9,236 nt of DNA, taken from NCBI GenBank assembly GCA_025934635.1, contig JAICWX010000339.1, forward strand, positions 1-9,236. Direction: 5' to 3'. A program made the translations under genes and the position numbers. The stretch's first letter is position 1; each line of letters begins with the position of its first letter. The DNA is from Streptosporangiaceae bacterium. GTDB lineage: Bacteria; Actinomycetota; Actinomycetes; Streptosporangiales; Streptosporangiaceae. Under the pieces are notes generated by a model. The model was given only the letters and a program-made list of their open reading frames with translations, had not been told where the DNA came from and searched no databases. Positions 1 through 8,212 of this stretch are shown here, in pieces.

Positions 1-572
1 GACGTGGTGGGCTCGTCGGCCAGCAGCAGCCGGGGCGAGGAGGCCAGCGCGATCGCGATCAGGACCCGCTGCAGCATCCCGCCGCTGAACTGGAACGGGT
101 AGTCGCGCATCCGCCGGGCCGGGGCCGGGATGCCGACGCGTTCAAGCAGCCGGACGGCCCGCTCCCTGGCCTGCGCCCGGGACAGGTCGGCGTGTGCGTT
201 GACCGCCTCAAGCAGCTGGTCGCCGATGCTGCGCACCGGGTTCAGCGCGGTCATCGGGTCCTGGAAGATCATCGCCAGCTGCGCGCCGCGCAGGGCCCGC
301 AGCTCGGATGCCGGGGCGTTCAGTATGCTCCGCTCCCCGCGCGGGTGGTAGATGACCTCCCCGCTGGCGTGCAGGCTGCCGGCCGGCATCAGGCCCATGA
401 TCGTCCGGCAGGTCACCGTCTTCCCGCAGCCGCTCTCGCCGACGATGCCGAGGATCTCGGCCTCGTGCACGGTGAGCGACACGCCGTCGACCGCGCGGAC
501 CACGCCCTGGCTGGTGGCCAGGTAGCTGCGCAGGTCCCGGACGGTGAGCAGCGGCGAGCCGGATGCGCTCAC
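1..572 (-). CDS. Dpp/Opp-type ABC transporter ATP-binding protein (D subunit), 3' part outside the window
   Basis: This is the ATPase that powers the neighbouring importer, working on the cytoplasmic face of the membrane. The 190 visible codons include every N-terminal ABC hallmark: Walker A GESGCGKT at residues 45-52, a Q-loop IFQDPMTALNP around 102-112, signature SGGMLQR at 163-169, and Walker B LLLADEPTT at 182-190, where the window ends. The H-loop and the C-terminal oligopeptide-transporter extension lie off the left edge. The GTG start overlaps the stop of permease C as GTGA, which suggests translational coupling; a Shine-Dalgarno sequence is weak. SGGMLQR followed by LIAIA fits the DppD/NikD/GsiA branch. 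Family assignment is secure, but the transported solute is unknown. Whether an F-type ATPase follows cannot be seen. Confidence 0.95.
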   Translation of the reverse strand, partial: MSASGSPLLTVRDLRSYLATSQGVVRAVDGVSLTVHEAEILGIVGESGCGKTVTCRTIMGLMPAGSLHASGEVIYHPRGERSILNAPASELRALRGAQLAMIFQDPMTALNPVRSIGDQLLEAVNAHADLSRAQARERAVRLLERVGIPAPARRMRDYPFQFSGGMLQRVLIAIALASSPRLLLADEPTT

Positions 573-1459
573 CGGTCGCCCGCCCGCAGCAGGTCGGCCA
601 GCCCGTCGCCGATCAGGCTGAACGCCACCCCGGTGAACACCACCGCCAGGCCGGGGATGGTAGCCAGCCACCAGGACGTCAGGATGTAGTTCTGGCCGTC
701 GGCGATCATCGTCCCCCATTCCGGGCTCGGCGGCTGGGCGCCGAGCCCGAGGAAGCCGAGCGAGGCGGCCAGGATGATGTTCCCCACCGCGTCCACCATC
801 GAGAACAGGATCACCGACGAGGCGGTGGTGGGCAGGATGTGCCGGAACATGATCCGCCCGGGGCTGTACCCGAGCGCCCGGGCGGCCAGCACGTACTGCT
901 GTTTCTTGGCCACCACGGTCTGCGCCCGCATGATCCGGGCGTAGCTCACCCAGCTGGTGATCCAGATCGCCAGGAACATGTTGAAGATGCTGGGCCCGAG
1001 CATGGCCACGATCGCGATGATCAAGACCAGGAAGGGGAACGCGAAGAACAGGTCGACCAGGCGCATCAGGAAGCTGTCCAGCTTCCCGCCGATGTAGCCC
1101 GCGACCAGGCCGATGATCGTCCCGCCGACCAGGGTCACGCTGGTCGCGCCGAACGCGATGGCCAGGTCGACCCGGCCGCCGTACAGGACCCGGGCGAGCA
1201 GGTCGCGGCCGAACTGGTCGGAGCCGAGCAGGTGCCCGCCAGTGCCCGGCTCGGCCAGGGGGTGCAGCGGGTCGATGGTAGCGGGGGACTGGCTGACCAG
1301 CACCGGCGCCAGCAGCACGGCGGCGATGGCGATGCCCAGCATGACCAGGCCGATGATGAGCGTCATCCGCCGCCGGGCCAGGCTGCGCCGCCGCCCGGAC
1401 GTCTTGGCCGCGGCCCGCATCAGGAGCTCGGACGGGCTGGCCGCCCACATCGTGCTCAC
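569..1459 (-). CDS. Dpp/Opp-type ABC transporter permease, C subunit
   Basis: Second transmembrane subunit of the importer, 296 aa from the GTG start. It has a basic cytoplasmic N-terminus (RRRSLARRR near 23-31), a first membrane segment at about 33-55, then the DppC-type signature GSDQFGRDLLARVLYGGR at 79-96. A BPD_transp_1 core follows with several hydrophobic helices, and the EAA loop that contacts the ATPase lies at about 189-213 (YVLAARALGYSPGRIMFRH). The length is normal for the family. The GTG overlaps the permease B stop as GTGA and has AGGAG eight bases upstream. An ATG three codons later (base 1450), with GGAGAG in front, is an equally plausible start and gives 293 aa. The frame stays open far upstream of both, but that stretch is antisense-type sequence inside permease B. 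Confidence 0.95.
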   Translation of the reverse strand: MSTMWAASPSELLMRAAAKTSGRRRSLARRRMTLIIGLVMLGIAIAAVLLAPVLVSQSPATIDPLHPLAEPGTGGHLLGSDQFGRDLLARVLYGGRVDLAIAFGATSVTLVGGTIIGLVAGYIGGKLDSFLMRLVDLFFAFPFLVLIIAIVAMLGPSIFNMFLAIWITSWVSYARIMRAQTVVAKKQQYVLAARALGYSPGRIMFRHILPTTASSVILFSMVDAVGNIILAASLGFLGLGAQPPSPEWGTMIADGQNYILTSWWLATIPGLAVVFTGVAFSLIGDGLADLLRAGDR

Positions 1460-2406
1460 TCTCCGATCTCCTGTCCTACTCGCGGGTCCAGCGCGGCCTG
1501 CGTGATGTCGGTCAGCAGGTTGATCGCGACGATCAGCACCGCGAACAGCAGCGTCACGCCCTGCACTACCGGGTAGTCGCGGTCGGCGACCGAGCTGACC
1601 AGCAGGCTGCCCAGGCCGGGCAGCGCGAACACGTTCTCCACCAGGACGGTGCCGCTGATCAGGTAGGCCAGGTTGACGCCGTAGACCGCTACCACCGCCA
1701 GCACCGCGTTGCGGAACACGTGCCGCCACAGCACCTGCGAATACGGGATGCCCTTCATCTGGGCGGTGTCGATGAACTCGGCCTGCATGGTGGCGATGGT
1801 GGCGGCGCGCAGGCTGCGGACCAGCACCGTCGAGAACCCCAGGGCGATGGTCAGGGCGGGCAGGAACAGGTTGTACAGGTGGCCGGCGAAGCCCGCGCCG
1901 AACCCGTTCAGCGGGAACACGTGCAGGTGCACGCTGAACACGATGATCAAGATGATGCCGAGCCAGAAGGCCGGCATGGCGAAGCTGAGCGTGAAGAAGA
2001 CCCGGGAGGATTGGTCGAGCACACCGCCCCGGCGCAGGCCGGCGTAGAAGCCGACCGGGAACGAGATCACGGCGGCCAGCGCCGCGCTGTAGATCACCAG
2101 GAACAGCGTGGGGGCGATGTGATGACCGATCACGGTGCCGGCCGGCAGGTTGTAGAAGAACGAGAAACCCAGGTTCCCGCGCGCCAGCCGCCCCATGAAC
2201 AGGCCGTACTGGATCCAGATGGGCCGGTTCAGGCCCAGGAAGTCATCGATCGCCACCGCCCGCTCGTGCGTGTAGCTGCTGCCCAGGATGGCCAGGGCGG
2301 GATCGCCCGGGATCAGCCGGAGCAGACCGAACGTGACCAGCGTGATCCCGAACAGCACGATGACCAGGTGGGCCAGGCGCCGGGGCAGCGTCCCGAAGCG
2401 GCTCAC
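1456..2406 (-). CDS. Dpp/Opp-type ABC transporter permease, B subunit
   Basis: First transmembrane subunit of the importer, 316 aa, a typical length. The N-terminal helix (about 11-32) is followed by the LIPGDPA motif at 31-37 that characterises DppB/OppB/NikB proteins. Membrane segments are then seen near 100-122, 137-160, 181-198, 233-256 and 280-299. The EAA loop lies at about 210-234 (FIDTAQMKGIPYSQVLWRH), and the ENVFALPGLGSLL motif at 257-269 is diagnostic of the family. The start is GTG, nine bases after the binding-protein stop, with GAGG seven bases ahead of it. It would assemble with the C subunit to form the translocation pore. Confidence 0.96.
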   Translation of the reverse strand: MSRFGTLPRRLAHLVIVLFGITLVTFGLLRLIPGDPALAILGSSYTHERAVAIDDFLGLNRPIWIQYGLFMGRLARGNLGFSFFYNLPAGTVIGHHIAPTLFLVIYSAALAAVISFPVGFYAGLRRGGVLDQSSRVFFTLSFAMPAFWLGIILIIVFSVHLHVFPLNGFGAGFAGHLYNLFLPALTIALGFSTVLVRSLRAATIATMQAEFIDTAQMKGIPYSQVLWRHVFRNAVLAVVAVYGVNLAYLISGTVLVENVFALPGLGSLLVSSVADRDYPVVQGVTLLFAVLIVAINLLTDITQAALDPRVGQEIGE

Positions 2407-2415
2407 GTCGGCGCC

Positions 2416-4005
<1,590 letters not shown>

Positions 4006-4018
4006 CGCCGCGCCCCTT

Positions 4019-4036
4019 TCGTCGATTGTCGACAAC
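4019..4036. promoter_or_regulatory. Operator 1, palindrome TTGTCGACAA, at the transporter promoter
   Basis: The perfect 10-bp palindrome TTGTCGACAA occupies 4026-4035, inside a 17-bp sequence TCGTCGATTGTCGACAA (4019-4035) that recurs exactly at 4189-4205. It lies between the predicted -10 box and the ribosome site of the binding-protein gene, roughly +3 to +20, where a bound repressor would block initiation or early elongation. A short palindrome of TTGTC/GACAA half-sites suits FadR/VanR-type GntR regulators, which usually bind such dyads. The FCD regulator encoded at 8278-8952 is the natural candidate. The sequence and duplication are observed; the regulator assignment is inferred. Confidence 0.75.
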
Positions 4037-4037
4037 C

Positions 4038-4073
4038 TTGCCTTACTCTAAAAATGCTCCGCCGGGCCGTCAA
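4038..4073 (-). promoter_or_regulatory. Predicted promoter of the transporter operon
   Basis: Reading leftward, a -35 box TTGACG (4073-4068) is followed by an exact 17-bp spacer and a -10 box TAGAGT (4050-4045). This is a good match to the housekeeping sigma pattern of actinobacteria. Transcription would start near 4038, about 33 bases before the ATG of the binding protein, and the first transcribed bases would enter operator 1. Confidence 0.65.
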
Positions 4074-4160
4074 TCCTCCAGCCGGCGTCCGTTACATGAT
4101 TTTTACTGGCAGGCGCGTCGACTGCGCGGTCTTCGGCCTGGCCCGGTGCCCACCTGAGTC

Positions 4161-4196
4161 TTGACGCGACCTGAAGATTCAAGGACAATCGTCGAT
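4161..4196 (+). promoter_or_regulatory. Predicted promoter of the catabolic operon
   Basis: A -35 box TTGACG (4161-4166) precedes a 17-bp spacer and a -10-like GACAAT (4184-4189). The -10 is imperfect at its first position but keeps the A at position 2 and the final AAT. The predicted start near 4196 lies inside operator 2 and gives a leader of about 67 bases before the first ATG. The same -35 and spacer length appear in the opposite promoter. The 87 bases between the two -35 boxes (4074-4160) hold no gene, and I could define no convincing further site there. Confidence 0.55.
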
Positions 4197-4206
4197 TGTC
4201 GACAAT
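4184..4206. promoter_or_regulatory. Operator 2, overlapping palindromes at the catabolic-operon promoter
   Basis: The perfect 12-bp palindrome ATTGTCGACAAT lies at 4195-4206. A further half-site GACAATC at 4184-4190 forms a second inverted repeat with GATTGTC at 4194-4200 across a 3-bp gap. The site therefore holds three half-sites, and the leftmost coincides with the predicted -10 box. It shares 17 identical bases with operator 1, at a centre-to-centre distance of 170 bp. A bound dimer would cover the -10 box and the start site. Confidence 0.75.
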
Positions 4207-4262
4207 TGGTTCGGTGTGGCCCGGGCAAGTCAGTGGACCGGGCCGTCAGTGAACGAGGACGG

Positions 4263-5297
4263 ATGGAGCCGGACAGGGTCAGCGTGCTGGTGGCGTCGCC
4301 GCTGGAGCCGGAGCATGCCGCCCGGATCGAGGCCGCCGACCCCCGGGTGTCAGTGCTGTACGAGCCGGACCTGCTGCCGGTGCCCCGGTATCCGTGCGAC
4401 CACACCGGCATCCCCCGGCCGCTGTCAGCCGCCGGCCTGGACCGCTGGGCCGCACTGCGGCAGCGGGCCGACGTCAGCTTCGACTTCGACTGGCAGGCGC
4501 CCGCCGGCATGGCGGCCAACTGCCCGCGGCTGCGCTGGGTCCAGGGCACCAGCGCGGGCATCGGCGGGTTCCTGCAACGGACCGGCCTGGCGGCCACGCC
4601 GCTGGTGTTCACCACCGCGGCGGGCGTGCACGCCATCCCGCTGGCCGAGTTCGCCCTGCTCGGGTTGCTGTACTTCGCCAAGGACATGCCCTTGCTGGCC
4701 CGCCGGCAGCGCGAGCGGCACTGGCAGCGGCTCGCGGCCGGCCAGCTGGCCGGCCGCCGGGTGCTGCTGGTCGGCCTGGGCGGGACGGGCCGGGCGGTGG
4801 CCCGGCTGCTGGCCGCGGCCGGGGTCGAGGTGACGGGGGCCGCCCGCACCCCGCGGCACCGCGACGCGCCGGGGGTGGCGTCGTTCGTCACCCCCGGCCA
4901 GATCGGCCAGGTGCTGCCCGCCGTGGACGCGCTCGTCCTGGCCTGCCCGCTGACCGACCAGACCCGGCACCTCATCTCGGCGCGCGAGCTGGCGCTCATG
5001 CGGCCCGGCGCGGTGCTGGTGAACATCAGCCGGGGCCCGGTCGTGGACGAGGACGCGCTGATCGCCGCCCTGAGCTCCGGTCACCTGGGCGGCGCGTGCC
5101 TGGACGTGTTCGAGACCGAGCCGCTGCCGCCTTCCTCGCCGTTGTGGCAGCTGGACAACGTGATCATCTCGCCGCACTCGGCGTCCACCGTCGCCGCCGA
5201 GAACCGCCTGCTCACCGAGCTGTTCACCGACAACCTGCAGCGATGGCTGGCCGGGCGCCCGCTGCGCAACGTCTACGACCGCGCCGCCGGGTACTGA
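4263..5297 (+). CDS. D-isomer-specific 2-hydroxyacid dehydrogenase (NAD(P)-dependent, GyaR/SerA/GhrA superfamily)
   Basis: Predicted cytoplasmic enzyme of 344 aa that interconverts a 2-hydroxyacid and a 2-ketoacid using NAD(P). The nucleotide-binding domain contains GLGGTGRAVAR at 171-181. The catalytic triad is visible: Arg257 in NISRGPVVDE, Glu286 in VFETEPLP and His305 in ISPHSAS, with Arg-Glu spacing as in phosphoglycerate dehydrogenase. The N-terminal substrate domain includes TTAAGVHAIPLAEFALLGLL (118-137), corresponding to the usual Asn-Ala-x-x-(Val/Ala)AE region. There is no C-terminal ACT domain, so this is not a full-length SerA. The ATG has GAGG four bases upstream. An in-frame TTG at 4161 is the -35 box rather than a start. 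First gene of the operon. Substrate specificity cannot be read from the sequence. Confidence 0.92.
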   Translation: MEPDRVSVLVASPLEPEHAARIEAADPRVSVLYEPDLLPVPRYPCDHTGIPRPLSAAGLDRWAALRQRADVSFDFDWQAPAGMAANCPRLRWVQGTSAGIGGFLQRTGLAATPLVFTTAAGVHAIPLAEFALLGLLYFAKDMPLLARRQRERHWQRLAAGQLAGRRVLLVGLGGTGRAVARLLAAAGVEVTGAARTPRHRDAPGVASFVTPGQIGQVLPAVDALVLACPLTDQTRHLISARELALMRPGAVLVNISRGPVVDEDALIAALSSGHLGGACLDVFETEPLPPSSPLWQLDNVIISPHSASTVAAENRLLTELFTDNLQRWLAGRPLRNVYDRAAGY

Positions 5298-5312
5298 GCG
5301 AAGGGAAAGCCC

Positions 5313-6443
5313 ATGTCGACGTCCGAGAAGGTCAGGGTCGCGGTAGTCGGGGCCGGGCGCTGGGCCCAGGTCGCCCACATCCCGGGCTGGCAGCGGGAGC
5401 CGCGGGCCGAGGTGGTGGCGCTGGCCGACGTCGACCCGGCCGTGGCGGGTGAGGTGGCCGCGAAGTTCTCGGTCCCCCGGGCCGTCACCGACTACCGCGA
5501 GCTGCTCGACGATCCGGGCATCGACGTCGTCGACGTGGTGACCGGCAACCAGCCGCACTACCAGATCTCCTGGGACGCCCTGTCGGCGGGCAAGCACGTG
5601 CTGTGCGAGAAGCCGGTGCACACCGACTACCGCAAGACCCGGGAGGTCGCGGCGCTCGCCGCGGCGCGGGGACTGCGGACCAAGCTCGGCTTCACGTTCC
5701 GGTATGCGCCGGCGGTCAGGTACGCCAAGGACCTGATCGACTCCGGCTTCGTCGGCGAGCCTTACATCTTCAACGGCTTCGAGCAGAACAGCCAGTGGAT
5801 CGACCCGGCCACCCCGCTGCGCCAGTTCGACCCGGAGGACGGCCCGGCCCAGATCGCGGTGTCCTCCATCGAGGGCTACGGCGCGCCCGTCATCGACATC
5901 ATGCACTGGTGGCTCGGCGTGCCGCTGACCGCGGTGGTCGGCGCCATGCGCAACTTCGTCCCGGAGCGGATCATCCGCGACACCGGCCGGATGACCCGGG
6001 CCAACATCGACGACGGCGACATGTGGATCGCGGAGTTCGGCCCGAACGTGCTCGCCTCCATCCAGTCCTCCTACGTGACGGTGGGAAATTACCCCGGCAT
6101 CGAGGCCCGCCTGTACGGCTCGGAAGGCGCGGTGATCGTGCGGCTGGTCGACGAGGCCGGCATCTGCCAGACGATCAGGACAGCCCGCAAGGACGCGGTG
6201 GAGTTCGTCGAGGAGCAGATCCCGGAGCGCTACTTCCCGCCCGGCGGGAACTCGGGTGAACCGTGGGAGTACCTGTTCTACTCCGGCCTGGTCAGCGACT
6301 TCACCGCCGAGATCCTCGACGGCGGGCGGCCCGGCCAGGGCGACTTCGCCCAGGGCGCGCTGGTACAGGAGACGATCAACGCGTTCGAGGAGTCGTTCCG
6401 CCGCCGGGCCTGGGTGGACTTCCCGCTCGGCGCTGCCCAGTGA
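5313..6443 (+). CDS. Gfo/Idh/MocA family oxidoreductase
   Basis: Predicted NAD(P)-dependent dehydrogenase of 376 aa, typical of enzymes acting on sugars, inositols and related polyols or imines. The Rossmann motif VVGAGRWAQVAHIPGW is at 11-26, with the third glycine replaced by alanine. The family EKP motif is at 99-101 (CEKPV), supplying the usual catalytic lysine (Lys100). The C-terminal alpha/beta domain includes GAPVIDIMHWWLG at 190-202. In well-studied members this area reads D-x3-H-x2-D-x3-W; here Asp195 and the tryptophan are kept, but the preceding histidine position appears to be Pro192, so the chemistry may differ. The ATG follows the upstream stop by 15 bases and has AAGGGA six bases before it. 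The C-terminus lies next to a short duplication at the next gene's start. Confidence 0.93.
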   Translation: MSTSEKVRVAVVGAGRWAQVAHIPGWQREPRAEVVALADVDPAVAGEVAAKFSVPRAVTDYRELLDDPGIDVVDVVTGNQPHYQISWDALSAGKHVLCEKPVHTDYRKTREVAALAAARGLRTKLGFTFRYAPAVRYAKDLIDSGFVGEPYIFNGFEQNSQWIDPATPLRQFDPEDGPAQIAVSSIEGYGAPVIDIMHWWLGVPLTAVVGAMRNFVPERIIRDTGRMTRANIDDGDMWIAEFGPNVLASIQSSYVTVGNYPGIEARLYGSEGAVIVRLVDEAGICQTIRTARKDAVEFVEEQIPERYFPPGGNSGEPWEYLFYSGLVSDFTAEILDGGRPGQGDFAQGALVQETINAFEESFRRRAWVDFPLGAAQ

Positions 6444-6461
6444 AGGTAGCACAGTGAAGGT
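6438..6461 (+). repeat. 10-bp direct repeat with 14-bp period at a gene junction
   Basis: CAGTGAAGGT occurs at 6438-6447 and again at 6452-6461, separated by AGCA. The first copy supplies the stop of the oxidoreductase and the GAAGG ribosome site for the next gene; the second holds the GTG start of that next gene. Read from its GTG, the first copy would encode Met-Lys-Val-Ala-Gln-stop, and the true start encodes Met-Lys-Val-Ala-Thr. This looks like a duplicated start region. Confidence 0.7.
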
Positions 6462-7326
6462 CGCCACCAACGCGGCCCGGCTGGTCCGCCAGGTCCTGGC
6501 CGGCGAGGTCTGGCCGCCCCTGGCCGACCGGCACGCCTACCGGGTCGGGCCCGACGGCCAGCCGTTCCTGCTGCCCGGCATGGGCGGGGTCACGCTGGAC
6601 GTGCACTGCGGTGACCCGGCCACCGGCTACGCCTCGGATCACCTGGAACCCGGCGCCTCGATCCGGCACCGCGACCCCGGTGCGAACATGGCCCTGCAGT
6701 TCCTGACCTGCGTGGGCAACCAGGTCCGGGTGGTCTCCGGCCCGGCCGCGGGCGCGGCCGGCCACGTCATCGGCCAGCACGCCTACGTGCTGGCCGACTT
6801 CGCCGACGCCGCGGCGGCCGAGCTGGCGGCCGGCGACGCGGTGACCGTGCTGGCCGTCGGCCAGGGCCTCGCGCTGACCGGCCATCCCCAGGTGGTGGTG
6901 AAGAACTGCGACCCTGACCTGCTGGCGGCGATGCCCGGCGGTACCCGCCCGGACGGGCGCCTGGAGGTGCACGTGGCCGCCCGGGTCCCGGCCGAGGCGA
7001 TCGGGGCGGGCGCCGGGATGGCCTCCGAGTACGCCAACACCGACCTCATGGGCGCGTACGCCGGGCTGGGGACCGACCTGTCGCTCGGCCTGGAAGGCCT
7101 GCGGATCGGCGACCTGGTGGCCCTGGCCGACGCGGACCACCGCTACGGCCGCGGCTACCGCCCGGACTACCTGACGATCGGCGTCATCTCCACCGGCCAG
7201 TGCATGATGTTCGGCCACGGGCCGGGACCGAGCACGCTGCTGAGCGGGCCGGCCAGCGCGTTCTTCCTGGTCGATGACGCCGATGCCAACCTGTCCGCCT
7301 GGCTGCACTCGGAGGTGACCCCGTGA
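6454..7326 (+). CDS. DUF4438 family protein, first of two adjacent paralogs
   Basis: 290-aa protein of unknown biochemical function. I recognise it as DUF4438 from its motif pattern; the family has a Thermotoga maritima structural-genomics member (TM1086, from memory). Visible motifs are YRVGPDGQPFLLPGMGG (29-45), GDPATGYASDHLEPG (53-67), CVGNQVRVVSG (86-96), a Gly-rich AAGHVIGQHA (101-110), NCDPDLL (151-157), GLRIGDLVAL (215-224) and GHGPGPSTLLSGP (254-266). I see no signal peptide or membrane helix, so it is probably cytosolic. The GTG start is placed by GAAGG upstream and by the conserved-looking N-terminus; the frame is open further upstream but lies inside the oxidoreductase. It keeps the N-terminal DHxEPG motif that its paralog lacks. 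Cotranscription with two dehydrogenases suggests a catabolic or sensing role, which is inference. Confidence 0.8.
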   Translation: MKVATNAARLVRQVLAGEVWPPLADRHAYRVGPDGQPFLLPGMGGVTLDVHCGDPATGYASDHLEPGASIRHRDPGANMALQFLTCVGNQVRVVSGPAAGAAGHVIGQHAYVLADFADAAAAELAAGDAVTVLAVGQGLALTGHPQVVVKNCDPDLLAAMPGGTRPDGRLEVHVAARVPAEAIGAGAGMASEYANTDLMGAYAGLGTDLSLGLEGLRIGDLVALADADHRYGRGYRPDYLTIGVISTGQCMMFGHGPGPSTLLSGPASAFFLVDDADANLSAWLHSEVTP

Positions 7327-8207
7327 CCGCCGGGCCGCTCCGGCTGGTCACGGTCAACCTGGCTGGCGTCGTCGAGCATCCGAGCCTGGACAGTACGCCC
7401 TACCGGATCGACCGCGACGGCCGTCCCTACGTGCCGGCCGGGGACGGCGGGATCGTGCTCGGCCTGGAGCTCGGCGATTCCGTCTTCGCACTGGACGCCG
7501 ATCACGCCGCGGCCGGGGCCTGCCTGGTCCACCCGGACCCGGCGGCCAGGCACGCGCTGGCCGCCTACGCCTGCGTCGGCAACGAGGTGCGGGTCAGGAC
7601 CGGTGCCGCGGCCGGCGCCCGGGGCGTGGTGCTGGGCAAGCGGGGCGAGGAAGGCCGGGTCATCGCCGGTTTCGCGGCGGCCGATCTGGTCCGGGTGCGG
7701 CCCGGCGACGAGGTGAGCGTGCGCGCCCGCGGCCAGGGCTGGCGCCCGCCCGGCCTGTCACCGCAGGTCGCCGTGATGAACCTCGACCCCGGCATCGTGC
7801 CCGCCCTGCCCATCGGCTGGCCCGGGACCGGAACCGAGGTCGTGACCGCCGGCGTGCGGGTCATCGTGCCGAGCCGGCTGGCCGGGAACGGGATCGGCCG
7901 GCCGGCCGCCGCCTGGGACCTGGACCTGCAGCTGACCCCGCCCGGTCCTGACGGCACGGGCGCGGCGGCCCTGGGTGAGGTGGCCCTGGGCGACCTGATC
8001 GCGGTGAGCGACCTGGACGCGCGGTGGAACATGGGCTACCGCCGCGGCTGGGTGACCGTAGGCATCGTCGTCCACGGTGCCAGCCCGCTGCCCGGCCACG
8101 GGCCCGGGATCACGCCGCTGCTGACCGGGCCGGCCACGGCCCTGCTGGTGAACGCCGATCCCGCTGGTCACGTCGGCTTGACGGCGGCGGCGCTGCGCCT
8201 ACAGTGA
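7323..8207 (+). CDS. DUF4438-like protein, second of two adjacent paralogs
   Basis: 294-aa paralog of the preceding gene, joined to it by a GTGA stop/start overlap, so the two are probably made in similar amounts. Aligned landmarks: YRIDRDGRPYVPAGDGG (27-43), GDSVFALDADHAAAG (51-65), CVGNEVRVRTG (84-94), NLDPGIV (153-159), ALGDLIAVSDLD (221-232) and GHGPGITPLLTGP (258-270). It differs from paralog 1 in having AAAG where the first has LEPG, and in lacking the N-terminal-half acidic residue. It keeps VHG ahead of GHGPG, where paralog 1 has TGQ. This pattern suggests divergence of roles, for example subunits of a hetero-oligomer sharing one active site. No signal peptide or membrane helix is visible. 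Its last codons and stop form the first unit of a triple repeat. Confidence 0.75.
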   Translation: MTAGPLRLVTVNLAGVVEHPSLDSTPYRIDRDGRPYVPAGDGGIVLGLELGDSVFALDADHAAAGACLVHPDPAARHALAAYACVGNEVRVRTGAAAGARGVVLGKRGEEGRVIAGFAAADLVRVRPGDEVSVRARGQGWRPPGLSPQVAVMNLDPGIVPALPIGWPGTGTEVVTAGVRVIVPSRLAGNGIGRPAAAWDLDLQLTPPGPDGTGAAALGEVALGDLIAVSDLDARWNMGYRRGWVTVGIVVHGASPLPGHGPGITPLLTGPATALLVNADPAGHVGLTAAALRLQ

Positions 8208-8212
8208 CAGCG
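8178..8212 (+). promoter_or_regulatory. Candidate promoter of the regulator gene
   Basis: TTGACG (8178-8183), a 16-bp spacer and TACAGT (8200-8205) form a promoter-like pair overlapping the end of the upstream gene, with the same -35 hexamer as the two divergent promoters. Transcription would begin near 8212, inside the tandem repeat. Read-through from the operon is an alternative, as only 70 bases separate the genes. No TTGTCGACAA operator is present here. Confidence 0.4.

Noticed and set aside
4006..4035. TTG start at 4035 for the binding protein.
   Set aside because: It lies inside the operator without a ribosome site, and would put ten residues ahead of an otherwise normal lipoprotein signal peptide.
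4106..4122. GC-rich near-palindrome around GTCGAC between the two promoters, considered as a third operator.
   Set aside because: It lacks the TTGTC/GACAA half-sites and its arms are out of register by one base, so it may be chance.
4161..4262. Upstream TTG start that would lengthen the hydroxyacid dehydrogenase by 34 residues.
   Set aside because: The TTG is the predicted -35 box, the extension crosses the operator, and the added residues do not resemble the family. The ATG at 4263 gives a normal N-terminus.
4425..6470. Very long open frame (681 codons) on the minus strand across the two dehydrogenase genes.
   Set aside because: It is antisense to two genes with clear family motifs. Its composition is the Arg/Gly/Gln/His/Val-rich kind produced by high-GC shadow frames, and it has no recognisable domain.
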